The notes: generated by a model from the sequence alone, not told the origin. 64,000 bases of DNA from Leptospira ainlahdjerensis (GCF_016919175.1 NZ_JAFFPU010000006.1:62001-126000), one strand, 5' to 3'. Positions 47,544 through 56,298 are shown, counted from the first letter of the stretch. Made by a program: numbers and translations.

Positions 47544-47785
47544 CTTAAGAATACTCGCAAAGAAACAAAAAAATTTACCGCGTCCGATCGAGTTTCTGAA
47601 AACAAGATCGAAGAAAAACAAAGAGAAAGAAAAAACAAAAAAGAAACCTACCGAGAAGGCCCTTTCTAGCCAAATTTATAGAGAAGCCCTGTATTTCACT
47701 CAAAAATAGTCCCTTTCCCCCTTTTCAAAGAAAGGAAAATGAATACTTGATTGCGGAACTCGAAAAAAAGGAAAGGATTTTCAGA

Positions 47786-47995
47786 ATGGAAAACAAACAA
47801 AAATACAATACGATAAATAAAAATGATCAGGATGACAGATTGATCGCATCGAGAGCCTTGCTATCTTTCGATGATATACAAAAGATCTACGAGTTTGACG
47901 GAAGCGAGAAGATAACAAAAAGAAGCGGAAAATTTTTACATTTGAGTCGCTATAAAAATCTTAACATCTCCGGCTTTCTCCTTACGTGGAGATAA
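47786..47995 (+). CDS. Possible small hypothetical protein
   Basis: A 69-codon frame begins at ATG 47786 with AAAGGA upstream, divergent to the ABC-F gene. The product is polar with no signal sequence (MENKQKYNTINKNDQDDR...). No relative is recognised, and it may be chance. Confidence 0.3.
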   Translation: MENKQKYNTINKNDQDDRLIASRALLSFDDIQKIYEFDGSEKITKRSGKFLHLSRYKNLNISGFLLTWR

Positions 47996-48387
47996 TTTCG
48001 TTCTCAAAAATGCCGTTCAAGGGATTCATAAAGATTTAAATATTCTAATATTATAATGCAATCCTTTATCCTTATAAGGTTTGGGCGTTCCCCACACGAA
48101 TTCTAATGATAAAAGAATCGGTCCGAAAAAGAAAAGGCGCCACATTTTCGATTCGTGTGGGTCGGGCTTTCTCCAGGCTCCGCTTCGCTCCGGCCCTTCA
48201 CGGGCCGCTAACGCGCCTTCCGAATCCCTAACGCGGGGGAAGAAAGAGAGAAAGGTTAAATAAACCGGGAAGAATCGCGGAAAGAGACCATCTATGACTT
48301 CCCAAAAAAAGTTTCAACAAATCGAAAAGGGACGGCCATAGCGTCGTTTAACCTTTCTTCCGTAAAGACAAACATCCGAGCAATGGA
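47996..48387. other. Intergenic region carrying a dispersed repeat
   Basis: Apart from repeat copy B at 48080-48235, this stretch shows no convincing gene. A GC-rich GGCCC...GGGCC hairpin is part of the repeat. Confidence 0.55.
48080..48235 (+). repeat. Dispersed structured repeat, copy B
   Basis: The order equals copy A at 9241-9415: TTTGGGCGTTCC, a stem arm CCCACACGAAT, a loop of about 55 bases, the returning arm ATTCGTGTGGG, then TCGGGCT, ending with GAATCCCTAACGCG. The 11-bp stem is perfect but unlike that of copy A, so pairing rather than sequence is conserved. Confidence 0.7.
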
Positions 48388-48753
48388 TCATTCTACGTCT
48401 TTGACGCTCCAAGCCCAAAAGATAAAAACAAGTTGAAATGGAAGACGTGCGTAAAGAGCCCAGACGGGAACTCCAAAGTCGGTTCCCGAAAGCGCGGCTT
48501 GGAGCATGTAGACGTTTGCCGGAAGGACCGCGATCAAAAGCGCGATGATTCCAAAACTTGCCAATCTTCGAAGCGGTTGTAAGAAGAGTGCCAAGCCCAA
48601 TACGATCTCGGCAATTCCACTCACGTAGTTCAAAAGAGAATGGTAAGGAAGATAGGGCGGAATCATTCTCAAATAAAAAGGCGGATTGAGAAAATGATTG
48701 AGGCCCGCAAAAACGTAAAAAACAGCCATCGCAAACAAAAGAATTTTTTTCAT
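48388..48753 (-). CDS. DoxX-like membrane protein
   Basis: The 121-residue product starts at ATG 48753; the longer frame upstream is not supported. It has four hydrophobic segments and reads MKKILLFAMAVFYVFAGLNHF, then PPYLPYHSLLNYVSGIAEIVLGLALFL and a C-terminal FQLVFIFWAWSV. This is the short DoxX-like type. It is the third DoxX-type gene in the window. The neighbouring lipoprotein on the same strand may be unrelated. Confidence 0.82.
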   Translation of the reverse strand: MKKILLFAMAVFYVFAGLNHFLNPPFYLRMIPPYLPYHSLLNYVSGIAEIVLGLALFLQPLRRLASFGIIALLIAVLPANVYMLQAALSGTDFGVPVWALYARLPFQLVFIFWAWSVKDVE

Positions 48754-48933
48754 AAAATCTCCGATTGAGGAAGGATCGTATGTTAAGCTAAAAAAGGAAA
48801 TATATTTTACAGACTTATCGATAAATACATTCCGATGGAAAATTTCTAAAAACCTCGTAACCCGGAAACCAAGAAAACGTCGGAGCGGATCCAGAGAGAA
48901 TCTATGAATCCGCCACAACCTCAAAAAAATATC

Positions 48934-49410
48934 TTACGGAACCTTTCCTCCGTCACCACGACAGAAAACATACGCATAATACGATTTTGCGCTCTTTGAT
49001 GCTTCGATAAGATTATTACCCCTAAAACAATCGGCCGGAGGATATTTTTTTACCGGGGGACCATTATCCGGAAAATAAGTTACCTCGCATATCAAAGGCT
49101 GATAACCTGCATCACACAACATTGGCCGGAACACGACACAACTAGTAACACAATCCGCTTGTGGAGAAGGCTCTTCAGAAAGAACGTTTAGCTTTGTGCG
49201 GTTGTTATCGACCGTTTTCTTTTCGGCTCCGCTCAGCTTGTTTTCTTTAGCGACAGACTCCTTGGGCGTTTCTTTGGAAGGTTCTAAAACCAAGGCAAGG
49301 ATAGAATTTCCTTCCCGGCCCAATTCTCCGGAGGCTCTCGATTCGCAACCGACCAAAACTGATAACGCGATCAGCACGGCTAAATACTTCTTTTTTCGAT
49401 CTACATTCAT
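48934..49410 (-). CDS. Putative lipoprotein of unknown function
   Basis: The 158-residue product has a basic start (MNVDRKKK), a hydrophobic core and a lipobox ending SVLVGC, a good fit for lipidation. A disordered, Lys/Glu-rich stretch of about 60 residues leads to a small cysteine-rich C-terminal part with CVTSC, LCDAGYQPLIC and ADCFRGN, probably disulfide bonded. AAGGATAA precedes the ATG. No known family was recognised. Confidence 0.75.
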   Translation of the reverse strand: MNVDRKKKYLAVLIALSVLVGCESRASGELGREGNSILALVLEPSKETPKESVAKENKLSGAEKKTVDNNRTKLNVLSEEPSPQADCVTSCVVFRPMLCDAGYQPLICEVTYFPDNGPPVKKYPPADCFRGNNLIEASKSAKSYYAYVFCRGDGGKVP

Positions 49411-50218
49411 AGATTTATCCTTACGATGTTTTTCATCATTACTCGCGCAGTCCGTTATTTTATAGAACGAACATTACTTGTTTTTATTATATTCAAAAAT
49501 CGTTTTGTATTTTTTAGAGACCAAATCGAATTCGATTCAAGAATAAAGACACAACTTTTTCACATTTAAAATCCTTTTGGAATCAGTGCCGCCTGATACA
49601 GAAACAAACCTTAATAATGGAGCCTAAAGATTGAATCGAAAGAATTTTTCAGATTCGCCGCATCGATCAAGAGATCGAAAATAGAAAATATATCGGACGG
49701 AGTTTATTCGATCCTCGAAGCGGCTCAAGATAAGACCGGAGCCTCGAGGATCGATTCTTACAAAACTCGCGTTGAAATAAAATCGAGATGCTAAAATCCG
49801 AATAAAAAAAAGGCCCTTCCACTCCATCCATAACCTTACCAAGAAGTTATCTGGATCGGAAGAAAATCTGTCGGAACTACGACGTCCCCCATGAAAGTCG
49901 CGCGCCCCGCCCGATTTTCGGGTGGAGGGGCGGGTGGTGGAAAAAACCACGGCGGACTTTCCTATATCACAAAATTTTAATCTTGCAAGCACAAATCCCT
50001 GTGTAGGAACTCCGACAAATTCTTTTCCTCGGGACGATTCTCGCTATATCCCCTCTCAACTTGTGAGTAAGGTTATGCCCTCATCCAACGACGCTTATCG
50101 TTCAAATGCGGAAGATTCGAAAGAGGAGATGACTTCGCTCTTAGTTGTCTAAAGAGAAACCTGAGCCAAGCCGGCAAATTTCGACTAACGTTCCGGATGG
50201 CTAGGCTAATCAATCCTT
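49411..50218. other. 800-base intergenic region carrying a dispersed repeat
   Basis: No convincing gene is seen. The middle part holds repeat copy 2 (49868-50016). A 76-codon plus-strand frame at 49922-50152 runs through the repeat and has no family match. Elsewhere the sequence is AT-rich with a GATCGA-rich stretch near 49680-49760. Confidence 0.55.
49868..50016 (-). repeat. 150-bp GC-rich dispersed repeat, copy 2
   Basis: Read on the minus strand it gives GTCGGAGTTCCTACAC, GGGATTTGTGCTTGCAAG, TAGGAAAGTC, CTCCACCCGAAAATC, GGGGCGCGCGACTTTCAT and GTCGTAGTTCCGACAG. The blocks and order equal copy 1 at 16666-16817, in opposite orientation. A GC-rich hairpin (CCGCCC with GGGCGG) fills the centre. 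Confidence 0.75.
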
Positions 50219-51274
50219 CTAATTACGGGCTTCGTAGACGATGTTAAAAGGAGATTCAGAGGCTCTACGGAATCGGCTAAAACCACCCTTGGTAACAACT
50301 TCTCGTAGACGAGCTTCACCGGCCTGCGCACCCAGACCTAAAGCCACTTCTTGACTTAAGGAGCTAGGTGTACAAAACATAGTCGATGCCGCATAGTAGA
50401 CTCTTCCGATAGGATTCAAATTTTGTTCGAGTTGATCGTGTGCAAAAGGCTCTACGATAATGACGGAACCGTCTTTGTTCAAGGATTTCCGCGCGTGTGT
50501 GACAGCCCCAACCGGATCTCCCATATCGTGAAGACAATCAAACATCGCAACTAAATCATACCCTCCAACCGGATAATCCTTAGCGGTCGCAACTTCGAAG
50601 GTTACATTCTGAATACCCGCGTTACGCGCTGCTTCGCGCGCCTTTTCAATGGAAGGAGCGTGAGCGTCGAAACCGTAAAAATGAGAATTCGGAAATTCTT
50701 GAGCCAAAATGATCGTGGAAGTACCGAAACCACAGCCAACATCCGCGGCTTTTGCACCCTTCTTCAACTTATCCACCATACCATTTTCAAGAGAGGGAAG
50801 CCATACTTGAATGAGCTGAGAAAGATAGGTAGGTCTAAAAAACTTAGCGGTTGCACAGAAAATATGTTCGTGCTGATCACCCCAAGGAACACCCTCTCCG
50901 GTTCGAAATGCTTCCGCCAACTTGGGAACGGCGGCATACATCGCGGAGATACCGTAAAATCCTCCCATCAAATAAGCGGGACTGTCCTCATTATTAAAGA
51001 TCATGGCTTGCTCCGGTGAGATGGAAAATTTTTTCTCCGCCGGATCATACTGAAGATATTCCGCGGCAGCCTGAGCAGACAACCACTCGCGCGCATAACG
51101 TTCGTTTGTATTGGTAGCCTGAGCCAATTCAGACGAGGTTAGAGGACCTTTTGCAAGAGCTCTATAATAACCTAACTTCTCTCCCATGAGCACAAGCGCA
51201 CCGCTATATCCGGCGGAAATTTCGCCGAAAATTTTTCCAACGATTTGCTCTAATTTCGTTTGATCAAATGTCAT
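50219..51274 (-). CDS. Winged-helix class I SAM-dependent methyltransferase
   Basis: The 351-residue product starts with an alpha-helical/winged-helix half (LTSSELAQATNTNERYAREWLSAQAA, as in O-methyltransferase dimerisation domains) followed by a Rossmann methyltransferase: AADVGCGFGTSTIILAQ (motif I), FDAHAPSIEKAREAA, and FDCLHDMGDPVGAV with VEPFAHDQ. The substrate is unknown. The ATG at 51274 has AAGGA at nine bases; an ATG two codons upstream is too close to that site. It is isolated, and its codon use looks more GC-rich in Ala codons than its neighbours. Confidence 0.85.
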   Translation of the reverse strand: MTFDQTKLEQIVGKIFGEISAGYSGALVLMGEKLGYYRALAKGPLTSSELAQATNTNERYAREWLSAQAAAEYLQYDPAEKKFSISPEQAMIFNNEDSPAYLMGGFYGISAMYAAVPKLAEAFRTGEGVPWGDQHEHIFCATAKFFRPTYLSQLIQVWLPSLENGMVDKLKKGAKAADVGCGFGTSTIILAQEFPNSHFYGFDAHAPSIEKAREAARNAGIQNVTFEVATAKDYPVGGYDLVAMFDCLHDMGDPVGAVTHARKSLNKDGSVIIVEPFAHDQLEQNLNPIGRVYYAASTMFCTPSSLSQEVALGLGAQAGEARLREVVTKGGFSRFRRASESPFNIVYEARN

Positions 51275-51640
51275 AATCATCTGTCCTTAAATTCTAATTC
51301 AATATTGGTTACGTGAAAACTCAAAGTAGTATCCTCTACTTAAGTATTTTGGCAGACTATCTTCCCAATTTCTTTTCGTTGATTGCTTTTCGAAATGAAA
51401 ACCATATAGGGAACAAACGTAACAAAAATGGAAACGACCTGAATTTAGTTCAATATCCAAACAATTTATACACAAATCAGATAAATTCAATTTTTAGAAT
51501 ATTCGGAATTAAACATATCTCACAAGGAATGAAAGTCGATACCGAGTTTAGAATTTAAAACGGCAATAAGGATAAAAGAAGGCCGCGAATACTAAGGAAC
51601 GCTCGATTCTTTCCGAATATCCCAAGTGTTCCTTGCAGAA
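51275..51640. other. AT-rich intergenic region without a recognisable gene
   Basis: It lies between two minus-strand genes. A short plus-strand frame at 51313-51558 has no ribosome-binding site and no family match. Only the hairpin at its right edge stands out. Confidence 0.45.
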
Positions 51641-51652
51641 TCACTTGGATAT
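51617..51652 (-). terminator. Hairpin at the DUF2182 gene stop codon
   Basis: CCAAGTG at 51622-51628 pairs with CACTTGG at 51642-51648, extended outward by ATATC/GATAT with one bulge. It covers the stop codon of the DUF2182 gene and probably ends the minus-strand operon. Confidence 0.5.
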
Positions 51653-52423
51653 CCATAAGAACAAACCCCAACCGATCAAGGCGATTCCAGTCGTTTTTCG
51701 AATCGAAAATTTACCGTCGATCCACTTTTCCGCCAAGACCAAAACGGTAAGACCGATCATCCAGGAAAGACTCATCACCCCTCCGACGAACATAAGAGCC
51801 ATCAAAAGGAGACAACATCCCACGCAGTAAACCCCTTGAGACCAACCCATCTGAAATGCGCCTAACGCACCTTCCTTCCAAGAGGTGAGAAAAAAACCAA
51901 GAGGAGATTTACACTGAGAAAGACATTTGTCTTTGAGACCGCTAAACTGAAAAATTCCCGTCGTAATGAGAAGTCCCCCGCTCCATTCCATCGAGTAAAA
52001 AGAAAGATTGGAAGAAAGTAAGTTCAACCTCAAAAGAAGAAACTGAAGCGACGTTCCCAAAAGGCTATATCCCGCCCAAGCAGAAAGATAACCCAGGACG
52101 ATATAAATTCCATTTCCGATTCCGAAAAAAGAAATCCTCCGGTTTTTACTTTGATCCATCTTCGTAAACAAAAGGACCGATTTCAAAAAGGAAGGAAGCA
52201 TCATCGCAACCATCATTAGAACCCACATGCAAAAATTGAGAATCCCCGAGATAAATGAGAAAGTGTTAGAATGTTTTCCGCAGTGATAGTTTCCTCCCCA
52301 GTGCATCCAGGACATATCATACATCGCCATCCAAGCAACAAAGAGAAGCACGAGCATCAGCCCCAAAAGAACAATCTGCTCCAAATTCAAACGATACTGA
52401 AATACTCTACCAAAGGCTTTCAT
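51641..52423 (-). CDS. DUF2182 predicted metal-binding membrane protein
   Basis: The 260-residue product has about six membrane segments and the DUF2182 landmarks: AWMAMYDMSWMHW, CMWVLMMVAMMLPSFLKS, the loop KCLSQCKSPLGFFL, and GWSQGVYCVGCCLLLMALMFVGGVMSLSWM. Histidine, methionine and cysteine clusters suggest metal handling, but no function is proven for the family. ATG 52423 follows the DUF1326 stop by 4 bases, with GGAAGGG inside the previous gene; the longer frame is unsupported. DUF1326 and DUF2182 genes often form a pair. Confidence 0.87.
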   Translation of the reverse strand: MKAFGRVFQYRLNLEQIVLLGLMLVLLFVAWMAMYDMSWMHWGGNYHCGKHSNTFSFISGILNFCMWVLMMVAMMLPSFLKSVLLFTKMDQSKNRRISFFGIGNGIYIVLGYLSAWAGYSLLGTSLQFLLLRLNLLSSNLSFYSMEWSGGLLITTGIFQFSGLKDKCLSQCKSPLGFFLTSWKEGALGAFQMGWSQGVYCVGCCLLLMALMFVGGVMSLSWMIGLTVLVLAEKWIDGKFSIRKTTGIALIGWGLFLWISK

Positions 52424-52427
52424 TTTC

Positions 52428-53039
52428 TTAACCCTTCCATTGGAAGGGTCCCAAGAATCCGTTCTTACCGGAATTTTCCCAATCGAATTCATAATCTTTC
52501 ACCGTCGCTTTTGCTGTGATTCCAGGTGCAATCTTTTGCGCTACGTGAGCGACGTTGTCGATCCAGACGGTTCTCCCTCGATGTCCGCGGATCGACTCGA
52601 GTCGAACGTCCACGAGATTCGGAATCTTCAGTTCTCTCGTCTTATCCCCTTTGAGTTCGTATTGAATCGGAACTCTTTTCGCGCCTAAGAATTTTGTAGT
52701 AAGGGATTTCATATACTCCGGAGCCCCGCCCATCTCTCCCGAAAAAATGCGAAAGAGAGAATCGAACTGTTCTTCGTTTGCACGTTCGTCTATATAAAGG
52801 CCCGTAGTCCAAGATACGTCCGCCATCGGCCCCGGAGTAAGAACGAGCATCGCGACGTTCAGATCCTTTAACTGAACTCCGTAACATTCACCTTCTTTAA
52901 TATGAAACGCTAGCACACTCTGACAATGACCGTACGTAGGCTCCGCTTTGAAACCGCTCAAGAGACAAGGGCAAAAACTTTCACAACTACAGTGCTCGAA
53001 ATAATCCCCTTCCAAAAACCATCTTCTTTCCTGACCCAT
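52428..53039 (-). CDS. DUF1326 domain protein
   Basis: The 203-residue product matches DUF1326: an N-terminal WFLEGDYFEHCSCESFCPC, with a tight cysteine cluster, followed by GHCQSVLAFHIKEG, PGPMADVSW and YIDERANEEQFDSLFRIFSG. The CSCESFCPC motif is a likely metal-binding site. ATG 53039 has GAGAGGGAGGA upstream. It is paired with the DUF2182 gene and lies behind the SDR gene on the same strand, so the three may be one operon under the divergent TetR regulator. Confidence 0.88.
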   Translation of the reverse strand: MGQERRWFLEGDYFEHCSCESFCPCLLSGFKAEPTYGHCQSVLAFHIKEGECYGVQLKDLNVAMLVLTPGPMADVSWTTGLYIDERANEEQFDSLFRIFSGEMGGAPEYMKSLTTKFLGAKRVPIQYELKGDKTRELKIPNLVDVRLESIRGHRGRTVWIDNVAHVAQKIAPGITAKATVKDYEFDWENSGKNGFLGPFQWKG

Positions 53040-53130
53040 ACAATCCTCCCTCTCCAAAGTCCGTCGTCTCGTATTAGAGTCAAAGCTCTCAAACGAAGAA
53101 ACGGAAATGGATTTAGTTTTATCTAATATT

Positions 53131-53994
53131 CTAAACCAACTCAAAATTTTCCCGAAAATAATCTTCCAATCTTTTGATTCCGTATTTCGGCCCTATAATG
53201 TCTAATGTGTGAACGACGTTCCCAAAACGGAGAAACTGGAAAATTCTCCGATTGAAAGGTTGCAAAAATCGAATCAAGATTCGGTTCAAAAAGATCGGTA
53301 TATGAAAAAGCTTTTGATCCTTTCCTGCGACTCGAAGAGCGAGTTCCGTGATCTCGTCTCTCGAGAAAATATCCGGACCACCGATATTCATTTCTTCTAA
53401 ATCGATTTTCAGAGCCTCCACCACCGCTCTTGCTACGTCCTGCTCGTGAATGGGATTGATTCTTACCTTTCCTTCCCCGAGGACGACTCCGATTCCCTTT
53501 TTTGCAAACGTCAAAAAGCTAAGAAGAATGGAAAAGAACGCCGTAGGTCGAACGATCGTAAAACGAAGCCCCGAATTTCGGATCGCTTCCGAAATTTTCT
53601 CGTGACTCTGAATGTATTCCGTTTTTTGAATTCCTTCCACGCGCAAAAAAGAGACGTAAATAAACTTGGAGACACGTTCCCGAACTGCCGCATCAAGAAC
53701 GTTTCGATTTCCGGTAAAATTGATCTCTTCGAAGGTATGTTTATCTTGAAAATTCTTAAGATCGAGACTCGCCCCGGCACAGGAAATGACCGCGTCCATT
53801 CCTGAAACAGCGGAATTCAGACTCTGAGGATCGAAAAGATCACCTAATACCGATTCGTCGAAAGGCGCGTTCAAACTTTTCAGTTTAGAAGGAGATCGTG
53901 AGAGAACTCGAATCCAATACCCCTGTCTCCGCAATTCTTCGATCACGAATTTTCCTAAACTTCCCGTAGCTCCCAGAACCAAGATTCGTTTCAT
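53131..53994 (-). CDS. NAD(P)-binding SDR/NmrA-like protein
   Basis: The 287-residue product is an atypical SDR with the cofactor motif LVLGATGSLGKFVIEEL, followed by DAVISCAGASLDL and FTIVRPTAFFSILL. It lacks the classic YxxxK catalytic pair in a clear form, so it may be a sensor-like or isomerase-type member. AGGGTGG precedes the ATG. Its start lies 17 bases from the first of three palindromes shared with the divergent TetR gene, which probably regulates it. Confidence 0.83.
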   Translation of the reverse strand: MKRILVLGATGSLGKFVIEELRRQGYWIRVLSRSPSKLKSLNAPFDESVLGDLFDPQSLNSAVSGMDAVISCAGASLDLKNFQDKHTFEEINFTGNRNVLDAAVRERVSKFIYVSFLRVEGIQKTEYIQSHEKISEAIRNSGLRFTIVRPTAFFSILLSFLTFAKKGIGVVLGEGKVRINPIHEQDVARAVVEALKIDLEEMNIGGPDIFSRDEITELALRVAGKDQKLFHIPIFLNRILIRFLQPFNRRIFQFLRFGNVVHTLDIIGPKYGIKRLEDYFRENFELV

Positions 53995-54010
53995 ATTCCA
54001 CCCTCAAAAA

Positions 54011-54026
54011 TAGACGCTTAAGTCTA
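54011..54026. promoter_or_regulatory. TetR-type operator 1
   Basis: TAGACGCTTAAGTCTA is a near-palindrome sharing the TAGAC...GTCTA frame with two further copies downstream. It lies 17 bases from the SDR start codon. Confidence 0.5.
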
Positions 54027-54042
54027 CTTTTAGATTTCAGAA

Positions 54043-54060
54043 GTAGACGAATTCGTCTAC
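54043..54060. promoter_or_regulatory. TetR-type operator 2
   Basis: GTAGACGAATTCGTCTAC is a perfect 18-bp palindrome and the best of the three sites, at the centre of the divergent region. Confidence 0.65.
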
Positions 54061-54066
54061 TAAAAA

Positions 54067-54084
54067 ATAGACAAATGCGTCTAT
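54067..54084. promoter_or_regulatory. TetR-type operator 3
   Basis: ATAGACAAATGCGTCTAT has the same outer arms as operator 2, with a mismatched centre, 24 bases from centre to centre. It lies 67 bases before the TetR ATG and may control the regulator itself. Confidence 0.55.
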
Positions 54085-54150
54085 TTTTTAATGCCCTTTT
54101 AGGGAGAATTTAGAAGATGAACGAGAAATCGGTCAAAATCGGGGAATTTC

Positions 54151-54756
54151 ATGAAAACTCGGGAAAAAATCATCCAAGCCGCAGACGAACTTTTTTACGA
54201 ACGGGGTTTTGCAAACACGGGCGTGAACGATCTCCTGGAAAGATCGGGAGTTCACAAAGGAAGTTTTTACAAATACTTTCGAGAAAAAGGAGACGTGGGT
54301 TTGGAATACCTTCGCCTTCGAAGGGAAAGAAATGCGGAACTCTTTCGTGCTTTGACGAGTCGTTATTCCGACTTCAGTCAGTTGGTCAAAGCTTGGGTTG
54401 TTTTGTTACGCAAAGAAGCAAAGGCCGATCGTCTCAAAGGTTGTCCTTTTGCGATGTTTGCGAATCAGACATTCTCTTCCCCTCTTTCTCTCGAAGAAAA
54501 ACAATTCGCCGATGCAAATCGCCAGATCCGCGAGGTCGTTTGCGATTGGGAGGAAATTTTCTCTTCCTATCTTCGAAACTCCACCACCGGAAAAAAAGAT
54601 ACGTTATCCGAAACGGAGATTCAATCCTTCGTTAGAAGAATTGTAATTCTTTATGAAGGTTCGATCCAAGTTTATTTTATGACGGGGAGAGAAGAATATC
54701 TGAAAGAGTTTCAGGAGAGCTTGTTGATGTTGGGGAAGTTTTATGGAAGGGTGTGA
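54151..54756 (+). CDS. TetR-family transcriptional regulator
   Basis: The 201-residue product has a complete N-terminal helix-turn-helix: REKIIQAADELFYERGFANTGVNDLLERSGVHKGSFYKYFREKGDV, close to the AcrR/TetR group with a DUF-like C-terminal half (CPFAMFANQTFSSPLSLEEK). GGGGAATTT lies upstream of the ATG. It is divergent to the SDR-DUF1326-DUF2182 genes across three palindromes. A fragment resembling its last codons recurs at 55978-56040. Confidence 0.88.
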   Translation: MKTREKIIQAADELFYERGFANTGVNDLLERSGVHKGSFYKYFREKGDVGLEYLRLRRERNAELFRALTSRYSDFSQLVKAWVVLLRKEAKADRLKGCPFAMFANQTFSSPLSLEEKQFADANRQIREVVCDWEEIFSSYLRNSTTGKKDTLSETEIQSFVRRIVILYEGSIQVYFMTGREEYLKEFQESLLMLGKFYGRV

Positions 54757-54929
54757 GTTGGAGGAGTAAAGAACGGAGAAAAAACCCGATTCTTTTTTAT
54801 TCGTATACAAGAATATCTCTTTGTTTATTAGTAAAATAGAATGAGCCGGACTGCGCCTAACGTTTTCCAAAGAAACAGATTCTAAAAAGTCGTTGCCTTC
54901 ATTCTAATTTATTAAACCTTGTCAAGGCA

Positions 54930-55836
54930 ATGTTCACTCAAACTAAAATCAGAATTCTTATTGTTTCAACCGCGCTTTTCTTTTTCAATCCTGCTTTACT
55001 GTGTTCCCAAAAGGAGAGAAAGTAGTTGCGACCAAAGTTTTGGAAGACAAAACAACAGCAGAAGAATCGGAAGCCAATTCATTAGAGATGAAGCTCAACG
55101 GAGAAAAACTTACGTTCTCGGTTCGATCCTGGATCGAAAGAAAAAACGTCCGCAAAATGAATCTCGTGGATTCCATCCGTACGGAACAAGATTACAGACT
55201 ATCGATAAATTTAAAGTTTTTGGTAAGGGAAGCGAAGGAGTTAAGTGGTTTCTCTTAACGTCACCTCTTTGGTTTCCCTTTATGCTTTTAGAATTGCCTA
55301 CCCTTCCATTTCGTCTCATGAGCGACAACAATGAAAAATCTTATGAAAAAATAGAATCATCGGAAGGTGAAAAAATCAGAAGTATTCCTTCCAAAGGTTT
55401 CTTCCTTGAGATTTATACTTCAAACAACGAAGAGGAAAAAACCGTTTTGGACTTGGTGGATAAGGGGAAGAATTCGATTTCTCTGAGAACCTTTTTTGAT
55501 GAGATAGGACAAGACGGATCAATCGTGTATGACGTAATTCGTGGTCAAGAAAAGGTTTTATCCGGAGTTTTTTCCATTTCTAAATTAGCGGAGACTGACC
55601 CGAAAGTTGAGAATTTACTTTCTAAACTTCTGTTGGAAAAGAATCGGAAATTGAAGTCATACTGCGAGAAAAATTTTCGCAAGTTCCACCATTTTCAGAA
55701 AAAAGCCGGAGCGTTTTTGAGCGGAATCGTTTTGGAAGCCGCTTGCGAAAAAAACTTTCCGCAAGATCCGATCGCCGCAGACGAATGCAAACAAAAGTAT
55801 CACGACTGCGTCCCGTTTTTAGACGAGAATGAGTAA
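54930..55836 (+). pseudogene. Putative lipoprotein gene broken by two frameshifts
   Basis: ATG 54930 (AAGG upstream) opens a signal peptide ending NPALLC and stops after 31 codons at TAG. The next frame continues KGEKVVATKVLEDKTTAEESE and reads to about 55215, where a third frame takes over with GKGSEGVKWFLLTSPLWF and runs to the stop at 55836. Restoring one A in the CCCAAAAGG run near 55008 and one T in the AAGTTTTTGG run near 55216 gives a single 302-residue product with a membrane stretch (WFLLTSPLWFPFMLLELP) and a cysteine-containing tail. Function is unknown. Either a decayed gene or homopolymer sequencing errors would explain it. Confidence 0.75.
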
Positions 55837-55977
55837 AAGATAAAATATCTCCTTTTGAAATCGGCCTCCATTTTCCATAAGAAATTTGAGCGCTGATTTC
55901 AATTAGAATTCTCGTTTCGATCAGCCGATGGACTTGGCTATATTACGAAAATCTATCCTACTAAGCGCATTTCAAAC

Positions 55978-56040
55978 GTTCAAATTTATTTTATGACCCG
56001 TGGAGAGGAATCCTTGGAAGAGTTTCAAGGGAGAACGTGA
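55978..56040 (+). pseudogene. Relic of a TetR gene 3' end
   Basis: These bases read VQIYFMTRGEESLEEFQGRT and a stop. The intact TetR gene ends IQVYFMTGREEYLKEFQESL, so 12 or more of 20 positions agree, and the DNA shares TTTATTTTATGAC. The upstream part of the gene is absent, so this is a fragment left by duplication or by replacement. Confidence 0.6.
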
Positions 56041-56139
56041 GTTGATTTGCTTTGTGAACTGTCAGACTAAAATTCACAAACTCATTCGTGACACAAAAAA
56101 ACTGAGTCCTATAATTGCATGCCACTCACTTTCTATTAT

Positions 56140-56167
56140 TTGACATATAAGATATAGATTTGATATT
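56140..56167 (+). promoter_or_regulatory. Candidate promoter of the defence cassette
   Basis: TTGACA at 56140-56145 and GATATT at 56162-56167 are 16 bp apart, about 130 bases before the helicase ATG. This is the best match to a housekeeping promoter in the region. Confidence 0.45.
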
Positions 56168-56298
56168 GTGGCTCCATCCGGATTGCGAAGCCAGATTGAG
56201 TCGTAAGAGAGGGCCGGAAGACGATTTGATAAAATTTCTACAAACGATGAATCATGATTTGTATCTTTAACTTAAAAGGAAATTCTACGTTTTAACTT

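Larger units (their letters stand above)
55837..56298. other. Intergenic region at the edge of the defence cassette
   Basis: It contains a TetR tail relic, a candidate promoter and no intact gene. The AAAAGGA before the helicase gene is 17 bases from its ATG, which is a poor spacing. Confidence 0.5.

Noticed and set aside
49922..50152. 76-codon gene inside the intergenic region
   Set aside because: It begins within the 150-bp dispersed repeat, has no ribosome-binding site and has no recognisable family.
55001..55258. Separate 85-codon gene
   Set aside because: It is the middle part of the frameshifted lipoprotein gene; the signal peptide lies in another frame just before it and the C-terminal half in a third.
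54919..55836. Single 305-residue gene from 54919
   Set aside because: Its first 100 codons are an out-of-frame reading with no signal or ribosome-binding site; only the part after about 55215 fits the product.
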